64,000 nucleotides of DNA, from positions 558,001-622,000 of the forward strand of contig CAVRXM010000005.1 of assembly GCA_963725085.1 (NCBI GenBank), given 5' to 3'. Below are positions 57,732 to 64,000 of the stretch, one piece after another. The translations under genes and the position numbers were made by a program. The notes under the pieces were generated by a model, which was given only the letters and a program-made list of their open reading frames with translations, searched no databases and was not told the DNA's origin. Numbering within the stretch: the first letter of the stretch is position 1; each line of letters opens with the position of its first letter. The stretch is from VRUE01 sp963725085 (GTDB lineage Bacteria; Actinomycetota; Thermoleophilia; Solirubrobacterales; 70-9).

Positions 57732-58832
57732 ATGGCAGACAAGAAAGCGACTTTGAAGGACGCCTCGGCGAAGGAGGCCAAGGCGAAAGACGCGGCGCTG
57801 GCGGCGGCCGTGACGCAGATCGAGCGCGACTTCGGACAGGGCGCGCTGATGCGCCTCGGCGCCGACAGCACGGTCAAGGTGGAGGCGATTCCGACCGGCG
57901 CCCTCGCGCTCGACCTCGCGCTGGGGATCGGCGGCGTGCCGCGGGGCAGGATCGTCGAGATCTTCGGCCCGGAGTCCTCGGGCAAGACGACGCTGATCTA
58001 CCACATCATCGCCGAGGCCCAGAGCCGCGGCGGCATCTGCGCCTTCATCGACACCGAGCACGCGATCGACCCCTCCTACGCACGGTCGATCGGGGTCGAC
58101 ACCGACGAGCTGCTCGTCTCCCAGCCCGACTACGGCGAGCAGGCGCTCCAGATCGCCGACCGGCTGATCGCCTCGGCAGCGATCGACGTCGTCGCGATCG
58201 ACTCGGTCGCGGCGCTGACCCCGAAAGCCGAGCTCGACGGCCAGATCGGCGACACAACCGTCGGCCTCCAGGCGCGGCTGATGTCGCAGGCGATGCGCAA
58301 ACTGGCCGGCAACCTGAACCGCACCAACACCGTCTGCCTGTTCACCAACCAGATCCGCGAAAAAGTCGGGGTCCAGTTCGGCTCGCCGGAGACCCAGCCG
58401 GGGGGCCGGGCGCTGAAGTTCTACGCCTCGCAGCGACTCGACATCCGCCGCATCGAGACCCTCAAGGAGGGGACCGAGGCGGTCGGGAACCGGGTCCGGG
58501 TGAAAGTGGTCAAGAACAAGGTCGCCTCGCCGTTCCGCCAGGCCGAGTTCGACATCGAGTACGGAGAGGGGATCTCGCGCGAGGGCGGCCTGCTCGATTA
58601 CGGGATCGAGCACGACCTGGTCCAGAAGTCGGGCGCATTCTTCTCCTACGGAAAGACACGGCTGGGCCAGGGGCGCAACAACGCCAAACAGTTCCTCGCC
58701 GACAACCCCGAGATAGCGAGTGAGATCGAGGCCAAGATCCGGACAGCGCTCGGGCTCGGCACCGACAATGCGGCCCCCGCCGAGGCGCCGGCCGAGCCGG
58801 TCGCCGCGGCCGAGGAGGCCAAAGCGGCCTGA
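57732..58832 (+). CDS. recA: Recombinase A
   Basis: 366 residues, intact. Walker A GPESSGKTT (79-87), YGEQALQIADRLI, Walker B VVAIDSVAALTPKAEL, loop L1/L2 region (GLQARLMSQAMRKLAGNLNRTNTVCLFTNQIREKVGVQFGSPE), and a Lys/Ala-rich start. The C-terminal tail is Ala/Glu-rich (AAPAEAPAEPVAAAEEAKAA), as often. ATG 57732 follows an AGGTGG ribosome binding site. No SOS box is obvious directly upstream, where recA follows thpR by 10 bp. Confidence 0.98.
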   Translation: MADKKATLKDASAKEAKAKDAALAAAVTQIERDFGQGALMRLGADSTVKVEAIPTGALALDLALGIGGVPRGRIVEIFGPESSGKTTLIYHIIAEAQSRGGICAFIDTEHAIDPSYARSIGVDTDELLVSQPDYGEQALQIADRLIASAAIDVVAIDSVAALTPKAELDGQIGDTTVGLQARLMSQAMRKLAGNLNRTNTVCLFTNQIREKVGVQFGSPETQPGGRALKFYASQRLDIRRIETLKEGTEAVGNRVRVKVVKNKVASPFRQAEFDIEYGEGISREGGLLDYGIEHDLVQKSGAFFSYGKTRLGQGRNNAKQFLADNPEIASEIEAKIRTALGLGTDNAAPAEAPAEPVAAAEEAKAA

Positions 58833-58844
58833 GTTCGGGGCGGA

Positions 58845-58850
58845 TAGGAT
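58845..58850 (+). promoter_or_regulatory. Candidate -10 box of the uORF copy 2 transcript
   Basis: TAGGAT, 10 nt before ATG 58861, downstream of recA. Confidence 0.4.
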
Positions 58851-58860
58851 TCCGCGCCAT

Positions 58861-58926
58861 ATGAGTGCGGAGCGAGCAAGCGTGCATCTCTGGTTCTTCG
58901 CGCAGCGAGCGAAGCACGAGGTTTGA
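58861..58926 (+). CDS. Repeated upstream ORF, copy 2 (21 residues)
   Basis: Reads MSAERASVHLWFFAQRAK then HEV and stops 2 nt before the ATG of the next gene. It is the closest relative of the ORF at 22708. A candidate -10 box lies 10 nt upstream, so it could be the first translated frame of a leaderless message. Confidence 0.48.
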   Translation: MSAERASVHLWFFAQRAKHEV

Positions 58927-58928
58927 CG

Positions 58929-59192
58929 ATGGACAACTCGACCCTCTTCTACATCTGCGGCGGCGCGCTTGCCGCCTCGGCGGTGATCGTCAGCGTCATC
59001 GGGCTCAGGGTCGAGAGATTCCCGGGTCGGGCCGCGCCCATAGTCGCGCTCTGGTTCATCGCCCTGATCGGGTGCACCACGACCTTCGGGGTCCTCAACG
59101 CCCAGGACGAGGAGCAGCACAGGGAAGCCGAGCTCCAGAAGGGCTCCGAAGAAGTGGAACAAGAGGAGGGACAGGCCCTCGAGGCCCAGTAG
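58929..59192 (+). CDS. Small two-pass membrane protein
   Basis: 87 residues. Two transmembrane segments (about 7-27, LFYICGGALAASAVIVSVIGL; and about 38-56, APIVALWFIALIGCTTTFGV) joined by a short basic loop (RVERFPGR), followed by a highly acidic, probably helical C-terminus (DEEQHREAELQKGSEEVEQEEG). I recognise no family. ATG 58929 follows immediately after the repeated upstream ORF; miaB follows after 13 bp but has its own candidate promoter. Confidence 0.7.
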   Translation: MDNSTLFYICGGALAASAVIVSVIGLRVERFPGRAAPIVALWFIALIGCTTTFGVLNAQDEEQHREAELQKGSEEVEQEEGQALEAQ

Positions 59193-59193
59193 C

Positions 59194-59199
59194 TACGCT
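59194..59199 (+). promoter_or_regulatory. Candidate -10 box of miaB (leaderless)
   Basis: TACGCT, 6 nt before ATG 59206. Confidence 0.4.
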
Positions 59200-59205
59200 G
59201 AGCGC

Positions 59206-60561
59206 ATGAGCGCGGATCGCGCCAGGCTCAGCTACCACGTCACCACGTTCGGCTGTCAGATGAACGTGCACGACTCCGAGCGGATGCAGGGAATGCTCGA
59301 CTCGCTCGGCTACCGCGAGGCGCCGACCCGTGAGGACGCCGACGTGATCCTCTTCAACACCTGCTCGATCCGCGAGTCGGCCGACAACCGGTTCATCGCC
59401 CACCTCGGTGAGGCCAAACGGCTGAAGTCCGAATTTCCGGACCGGGTGGTCGGGGTCGGCGGCTGTTGGGCGCAATCGGTCAAGGACGAGGTGTTCAGGC
59501 GATTCCCGTTCGTCGACGTCGCCTTCGGTCCCGGCCAGATCCACAAGCTCGCCGAGTTCCTGACCTCCGACTCGCTCAGCGCCCAGGGCTACTTCGAGTT
59601 CGAGGACCTCTCCGGGCACCTTCCCGCCCATCGTGGGCGCGAGTTCCAGGGCTGGCTCCAGATCTCGCAGGGCTGCAACTGTCGCTGCTCCTACTGCATC
59701 GTGCCCTCGACCCGAGGCCGCGAGGTGAGCCGCGACCCCGACGAGCTCGTGGCAGAGGTCGAGAGGCTTGCCGCCGACGGCGTGCTCGAGGTGACGCTGC
59801 TGGGCCAGAACGTCAACAGCTACGGCCGTGACCTGCCGAGGGAGTCGAGGATCGGGTTCTCCGAGCTGCTCGCGCGGATCGACGCCGTCGAGGGGGTCGA
59901 GCGGGTCCGCTACACGAGCCCCCACCCGAAGGACATGCGCGAGGACGTGATCCGCGCCCACGCCGAGCTCCGATCGCTCTGCGAGCACATCCACCTTCCG
60001 CTGCAATCGGGGTCGAGCGCTGTGCTGAAACGGATGCGGCGCACCTACGACCGGCGCCGTTACCTGGATCGCGTCGCCATGATCCGCGAGCAGGTCCCCG
60101 ATTGCGCAATCACGACCGACATCATCGTCGGCTTCCCGGGCGAGACCGAGGCCGATTTCGAGCAGACGCTCGAGGTCGCCGACGAGGTCGGCTACGACGG
60201 CGCCTTCACCTTCGTCTTCTCGCCTCGACGCGAGACCGAGGCGGCGACGATGGGCGAACAGGTCCCGCACCCGGTCAAGCGCAAGCGAATCGAGAGGCTG
60301 GTCGAGCTGGTCCAGCGGCGAGCCCAGGAGCGGGCGCAGCGATTCGTCGGCCGCGAGGTGGAGGTCCTGGTCGAAGGGCCGAGCCGCAATGACCCCACCC
60401 GGCTACGGGGCCGCACCAGGCACAACAAGACGGTCAACTTCGACGGGATCGCCGAACCAGGCGATCTCACCCTGGTCGAGGTCGAATCCGCGACTTCTCA
60501 GACGCTCTCCGGCGTTGCGGCACTACCCCTCACTCAGCCTTCGGCACAAACCATTCGCTAG
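59206..60561 (+). CDS. miaB: tRNA-2-methylthio-N6-dimethylallyladenosine synthase
   Basis: 451 residues. N-terminal MTTase domain with cluster ligands Cys17 (TFGCQMN), Cys53 (NTCSIRESAD) and Cys87 (GGCWAQ); radical SAM CxxxCxxC at Cys157, Cys161, Cys164 (GCNCRCSYCIVPSTRG); then LLGQNVNSYG, TSPHPKDM, HLPLQSGSSAVLKRMRRTY and a TRAM domain (LRGRTRHNKTVNFDG). It methylthiolates i6A37 of tRNA made by MiaA, the next gene. It is intact. Confidence 0.96.
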   Translation: MSADRARLSYHVTTFGCQMNVHDSERMQGMLDSLGYREAPTREDADVILFNTCSIRESADNRFIAHLGEAKRLKSEFPDRVVGVGGCWAQSVKDEVFRRFPFVDVAFGPGQIHKLAEFLTSDSLSAQGYFEFEDLSGHLPAHRGREFQGWLQISQGCNCRCSYCIVPSTRGREVSRDPDELVAEVERLAADGVLEVTLLGQNVNSYGRDLPRESRIGFSELLARIDAVEGVERVRYTSPHPKDMREDVIRAHAELRSLCEHIHLPLQSGSSAVLKRMRRTYDRRRYLDRVAMIREQVPDCAITTDIIVGFPGETEADFEQTLEVADEVGYDGAFTFVFSPRRETEAATMGEQVPHPVKRKRIERLVELVQRRAQERAQRFVGREVEVLVEGPSRNDPTRLRGRTRHNKTVNFDGIAEPGDLTLVEVESATSQTLSGVAALPLTQPSAQTIR

Positions 60562-60565
60562 GGCG

Positions 60566-61339
60566 GTGGAGGTCCTGGCGATATTTGGGCCGACCGGGGT
60601 CGGGAAGACGGGGGTGGCGATCGCGGTCGCGGAACTGTTGCGCGAGCGGGGGGAGGACCCGGTCGCGATCTCTTGCGACGCGCTCCAGGTCTACGAGGGG
60701 CTGGAGGTCCTGACCGGAGCGGCGACGGCCGAGCAACGAGCAAGGCTCGAGCACCGGTTGATCGGGACCGTGCCGATCACCGAGCCCTTCTCGGTCGGCG
60801 ATTACATGCGGCTCGCCCACGGCGAGATCGATACGGCGCTGGGGGCCGGCCGGCGGCCGATCGTGGTCGGCGGCACCGGCCTCTACCTCCGGGCCGCGGT
60901 CGCCGAGCTCTCGCTGGTCCGGGTCCCGCCGGAAACCGAGGACTCCGAGCTCTGGGCGCCCGACACCCGGCACCCGACCCGGATCTTCGGCCTCGACATG
61001 GATCGCGAGGCCCTATACGAGAGGATCGACGCCCGCGCCGAGGCGATCGTCGCCGGCGGAGCCAAGGATGAGGTGCTCCGTGCCGAGGCCGCGGGCCCGT
61101 CGCGGACGGCCCGCAAGGCCCTCGGCTTCGACGAGCTGATCGGCGGCGACGTCGAGCGGATGAAGAAACGGTCGCGCAACTACGCCCGGCGCCAGCTCAC
61201 CTGGATGCGGAAGATCCCGAATCTGCGCTGGATCAACCGCGGCGGCCGGAAGGATGCCGACGTCGCCGAGGAGATCGCGCGCTCACTAGGGGAAGAGGAC
61301 CGCCCGGGTCCTGCGAGCGCCGGGGATCGCGACCAGTAG
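60566..61339 (+). CDS. miaA: tRNA dimethylallyltransferase, short form
   Basis: 257 residues. P-loop IFGPTGVGKTGVAIAVAELL (6-25), SCDALQVYEGLEVLTGAAT, HRLIGTVPITEPFSVGDYM, VVGGTGLYLRAAV, and the C-terminal RNYARRQLTWMRKIPNLRWI. Between AELSL (about 108) and RHPTRIFGLDM (about 132) only some 20 residues remain, where MiaA normally has an insertion (swinging) domain of about 80-100 residues. No frame change marks the junction. GTG 60566 follows the miaB stop closely. It prenylates A37 of tRNAs reading UNN codons. Confidence 0.9.
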   Translation: MEVLAIFGPTGVGKTGVAIAVAELLRERGEDPVAISCDALQVYEGLEVLTGAATAEQRARLEHRLIGTVPITEPFSVGDYMRLAHGEIDTALGAGRRPIVVGGTGLYLRAAVAELSLVRVPPETEDSELWAPDTRHPTRIFGLDMDREALYERIDARAEAIVAGGAKDEVLRAEAAGPSRTARKALGFDELIGGDVERMKKRSRNYARRQLTWMRKIPNLRWINRGGRKDADVAEEIARSLGEEDRPGPASAGDRDQ

Positions 61340-62575
61340 CTGCGCCCGCAGCCTCCCCCGCTGGGCCAGCAGGGGCCGCCCGCGAGAGTCGAGGAGGACG
61401 GTGAACCTGTGCGAGCTGCCGCCTCGCAGCCTGAAGGTCCGCGCCGCCACCCCGATCCTGCCGAGACTGCGGCTCCGCGTGCGCACATTGGTGCGAAGTC
61501 GGATCTGGCCGGGACAGATGAGTTCCACCGACCATCCACAGCGAACCTTGACCCTGAGCGCTCGCCCGGAGACCGACACACCGGAGATCGTCAGCGGCGG
61601 CAAGGTGCGCACCGCCGGGACCGCCGTCCCGACCGTCATGGCGTCGACGAAATTGCTGTCGATGTTGATCCGCACCCCGCCCCAGACCTCGTCATGACCG
61701 CCGCGATACTGGTGGATCCGCTGATGGTTCGGCCAGGCGTCGGCGCTGAGATTGGGGTCGTCGGTATCGGCGCGCCCGTTCCAGTTCGCGCTCCAGATGT
61801 TGTCCGGGCCGGCGAAGCTCGTCCCCCAGCGGCGTCCGAGGTCGACAATGCCCGACGCGCTCGAGCTGTAGACCCCGGATGTGTAGCCCAGCTCGTGCAG
61901 ACGCTGGGTCCACGCGGCGAGAAACGTCATCGTCGAGGCGGTGGCGGCGGCTGTTCTCGTGTAGCTCTCCATGTCGTGATAGATCGGGCTCCCGGGCCCG
62001 ATTCCGATCGCCTGCGCGTCGGAGACGGCATCTTCGGCCTCGGCCTCGGCCTCAGCGGCGGCGAAGCTGGAGTCGAGAGACGCGCATGAGGTGCAGCTCG
62101 AGGTCGGTGCCTGCAGGCCGACGTAGATCGGGATCAGGTTCCAATCGATCGCCACCTGTTCGCCGACCCAGGCCGCGGTCAGATTCGGCTGGGTGCAGCC
62201 CCGATTGCGACCGCCGATGTAGACACCGACGGCCTCGAAGGGCGACGATTCCCGCCAGGCACGCATCGATCGAGACGAGGGAGCCGTGCAGGCGTCGAAC
62301 CCGTAGCCGGTGAAGATCGCCGGACCGGCGGTGACGGTCCCCTCCGCGGGGGGTGGCGCGAGCGCCGAGCTCGAGGCTCCCTCGCCGCGCACGGTGAGCC
62401 GGGGGGCTCCCACGCCTGCGGCTGCCGGGCAGGCGTCAGGGCCGCTGGAGCTACAGAATCGGGCCCCGCCGGCGCCCTCGGCGCTCGCAGCGACCGGCGT
62501 CCCAGCTGAGAGAGCGCAGAGGGCGGCGGTAGCTGCGAGCAGCGCAACCCCCGTGCGTGTCCGAACAGCCCTCAT
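61286..62575 (-). CDS. Secreted DUF1906 (glycoside hydrolase-like) protein
   Basis: 429 residues. Signal peptide (TGVALLAATAALCALSAGTPVAASA, about 8-32), then a DUF1906/Rv2525c-like TIM-barrel domain: FTGYGFDACTAPSSRSMRAW, AVGVYIGGRNRGCTQPN, YVGLQAP, PIYHDMESY (acidic candidate catalytic residues), GYTSGVYSSS, WSANWNG, HQYRGG and NIDSNFVDA. A beta-rich basic tail (330-429) resembles the end of the giant Ig protein. It is predicted to act on cell-wall glycans outside the cell. Its 3' end overlaps miaA by 54 bp on the other strand. Confidence 0.88.
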   Translation of the reverse strand: MRAVRTRTGVALLAATAALCALSAGTPVAASAEGAGGARFCSSSGPDACPAAAGVGAPRLTVRGEGASSSALAPPPAEGTVTAGPAIFTGYGFDACTAPSSRSMRAWRESSPFEAVGVYIGGRNRGCTQPNLTAAWVGEQVAIDWNLIPIYVGLQAPTSSCTSCASLDSSFAAAEAEAEAEDAVSDAQAIGIGPGSPIYHDMESYTRTAAATASTMTFLAAWTQRLHELGYTSGVYSSSASGIVDLGRRWGTSFAGPDNIWSANWNGRADTDDPNLSADAWPNHQRIHQYRGGHDEVWGGVRINIDSNFVDAMTVGTAVPAVRTLPPLTISGVSVSGRALRVKVRCGWSVELICPGQIRLRTNVRTRSRSLGRIGVAARTFRLRGGSSHRFTVLLDSRGRPLLAQRGRLRAQLLVAIPGARRTRAVLFP

Positions 62576-62636
62576 CGCCCCTTCAACCGTTCTACCTCCG
62601 TAACGTTTCGCCTGCTCCGCCGCCCTTTTGCCCAGT

Positions 62637-62642
62637 TAGGCT
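62637..62642 (+). promoter_or_regulatory. Candidate -10 box of dapF (leaderless)
   Basis: TAGGCT, 6 nt before ATG 62649; identical hexamer and spacing to the element before ORF 22708. Confidence 0.5.
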
Positions 62643-62648
62643 GCGCCG

Positions 62649-63491
62649 ATGCGATTCGAGAAGTGGCAGGCGCTCGGCAACGACTATCTGATCGTAGAGG
62701 CGAATCGGCTTCCCTGGGAGCTGAATGCAGCCCGTGTCGCTCGCCTCTGCGACCCCCACTTCGGGGTCGGCTCCGACGGCGTGCTGCTGCTCTCTCGCAG
62801 CGAAGACCCCGAGTTCCTCGCCGACCTGCGGATCTTCAACCCCGACGGGTCCGAGGCCGAGCTCTCGGGCAACGGGGCGCGGGAGGCAATCCTCTATCTG
62901 CGCCGCAATGGCTGGACCGACGAGGACACATTCTCGATCCGAACCGCCGCCGGGACGATCACCCCGACGATCACCTCCGAGCGCACCTGCCGGGTCGAGA
63001 TGGGCCGCGCCGCGACGACATCGAAGGATTACCCATCGGGACCCGCCGACGGGACGGGGGTGCTCGAGTCGGGTGGGCGCGAGTGGGCGTTCCAGCACGT
63101 CTCGATCGGCAACCCGCAGTGCGCGATCGTCGTCGCGGCGGACGAGCTCGAGGGACTCGACCTAGCCGAGATCGGGCCCGGGATCGAATCCAACGCGCTG
63201 TTCCCAAACCGCACCAACGTCTCCTTCGTCGCAACCGACCGCGACCGCGTGAGGGCGAGGATCTTCGAGCGCGGGGTGGGGGAGACGCTCTCCTCCGGGA
63301 CGGGGGCCAGCGGCGCAGCCGTGACCGCCGTCCTCGGCGGCGCACCGAGCCCGATCACGGTGGCCCTCGACGGCGGCGAGCTCTCCGTCGACGTCTCCGC
63401 CGAGCTCGACGTGACGTTGACCGGGTGGGCCGAGCCGGTCTGCTCGGGGGATCTCTCACCCGAGCTGCTCGCCGCCCTGGCCGAGCTTTAG
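62649..63491 (+). CDS. dapF: Diaminopimelate epimerase homologue with Ser at both catalytic Cys positions
   Basis: 280 residues with the full DapF fold: KWQALGNDYLIVE, HFGVGSDGVLLL, RIFNPDGSEAELSGNGARE, HVSIGNPQCAIVV, RTNVSFV and ERGVGETLSSGTGAS. Classic DapF uses two cysteines, in CGNGxR and in ACGTG; here these are Ser73 (ELSGNG) and Ser216 (LSSGTG). The reading frame is clean and the codons (TCG, TCC) need more than one change from Cys in one case. It may be a lineage variant with altered chemistry, or not an epimerase. It is followed by an LL-DAP aminotransferase gene. Confidence 0.85.
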   Translation: MRFEKWQALGNDYLIVEANRLPWELNAARVARLCDPHFGVGSDGVLLLSRSEDPEFLADLRIFNPDGSEAELSGNGAREAILYLRRNGWTDEDTFSIRTAAGTITPTITSERTCRVEMGRAATTSKDYPSGPADGTGVLESGGREWAFQHVSIGNPQCAIVVAADELEGLDLAEIGPGIESNALFPNRTNVSFVATDRDRVRARIFERGVGETLSSGTGASGAAVTAVLGGAPSPITVALDGGELSVDVSAELDVTLTGWAEPVCSGDLSPELLAALAEL

Positions 63492-63503
63492 GGTTTCAGG
63501 ACG

Positions 63504-64000
63504 ATGGCAAGCACCGAGCCCAAGCCCGGAATCGCCGCCCCCTCGAGGCGGCTCGAGGCGATGCCGCCGTACATGTTCGCCGAGCTCGAGAAGCGCGTCG
63601 CCGACAAGCGCGCGGCGGGGATCGACGTGATCAGCCTCGGGATCGGCGATCCCGACGAGCCGACCTACCCGCACATCGTCGCCGCGATGCAGGACGCGGT
63701 CGCCGACCCCGGCAACCAGAAGTACCCGAGCAACCGCGGGCGCGAGGAGTTCAGGACCGCCTTCTCGGAGTTCTACGACGATCGGTTCGGGGTCGTGATC
63801 GATCCCGAGAGCGAGGTGATCCCGGCGATCGGCGCCAAGGAGTGCATCTACAACCTCTGCTTCGCGTTCCTCGACCACGGTGGCGTCGCGCTAGCCTCCG
63901 ATCCCGGCTACCCCGTCTACACGGGCGGCCCGATCCTCGCCGGGGCGACCCCGGAGCTGCTGCCGCTCGTGCCCGAGCTCGGCTTCGCCCCCGACCTCAG
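63504..64000 (+). CDS. dapL: LL-diaminopimelate aminotransferase-like class I aminotransferase (3' partial)
   Basis: The first 165 residues, cut by the window end. Fold-type I aminotransferase start: SRRLEAMPPYMFAELEKRVAD, VISLGIGDPDEPTYPHIV, KYPSNRGREEFRTAFSEFY, and AIGAKECIYNLCFAFLDHGGVALASDPGYPVY, all typical of DapL and close relatives. DapL turns tetrahydrodipicolinate directly into LL-diaminopimelate, skipping the acylated steps. It is 12 bp after dapF, which supports that role. The PLP lysine lies outside the window. Confidence 0.85.
   Translation, partial: MASTEPKPGIAAPSRRLEAMPPYMFAELEKRVADKRAAGIDVISLGIGDPDEPTYPHIVAAMQDAVADPGNQKYPSNRGREEFRTAFSEFYDDRFGVVIDPESEVIPAIGAKECIYNLCFAFLDHGGVALASDPGYPVYTGGPILAGATPELLPLVPELGFAPDL

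Overview
The window is GC-rich, densely packed bacterial chromosome, most likely from an actinobacterium of the class Thermoleophilia (Solirubrobacterales-like). The evidence is an actinobacterial integration host factor (mihF), Ig-like surface modules of the type common in that group, a secreted protein with the signal-anchor style typical of it, a Streptomyces-like MetM/MetO pair, and many leaderless promoters. The DNA looks like a draft or metagenomic consensus. About two dozen genes or repeat units, several of them essential (carB, pyrC, gmk, truB, pnp), carry single-base shifts although both halves of each protein are intact, so I treat these as live genes with consensus errors.

Layout. 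1-8993 (+): the 3' part of a giant secreted multidomain protein (DUF4082, Ig, amidotransferase-like and deacetylase-like domains, then Ig modules including nine near-identical 276-bp repeats). 9032-11373 (+): LuxR-type regulator, DegT aminotransferase and hexapeptide acyltransferase, probably for an amino sugar. 11357-17039 (-): HIT protein, phosphohexomutase, metallo-beta-lactamase hydrolase, secreted protein, lipid kinase, and a separate corA. 17154-21849 (+): SAM-I riboswitch, metM-metO methionine genes, a CDP-sugar gene pair, a lipoprotein and a YedK-family protein. 21846-22672 (-): a membrane-anchored protein and tRNA-Arg(CCG).

22708-50374 (+) is a long run of housekeeping genes: rnz; a pyrimidine operon headed by a PyrR-binding RNA (pyrR-pyrB-pyrC-carA-carB-pyrKD); mihF-gmk-rpoZ-coaBC; a translation block (rimP-nusA-infB-rbfA-nrnA-truB-ribF-rpsO); a peroxiredoxin; pnp; M16 peptidase; dapB, dapA and RNase J. 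50473-52616 (-) is a two-component system. 52729-61339 (+) holds ftsK, rodZ-like, cinA, thpR, recA, a small membrane protein, miaB and miaA. 61286-62575 (-) is a secreted DUF1906 protein. 62649-64000 (+) holds dapF and the start of an LL-diaminopimelate aminotransferase gene.

Main points of interest: (1) a SAM-I riboswitch in front of a threonine-synthase-like enzyme plus a ThiS/MoaD-like carrier, which marks the pair as a methionine route; (2) a DapF homologue with serine at both catalytic cysteine positions; (3) a repeated 22-codon upstream ORF found in front of three unrelated genes, two copies starting next to a leaderless promoter; (4) a shared leaderless promoter layout (TAnnnT 6-10 nt before the start codon); (5) a PyrK-PyrD single-chain fusion; (6) NusA with an added zinc-binding motif and acidic tail; (7) truncated RimP and MiaA.
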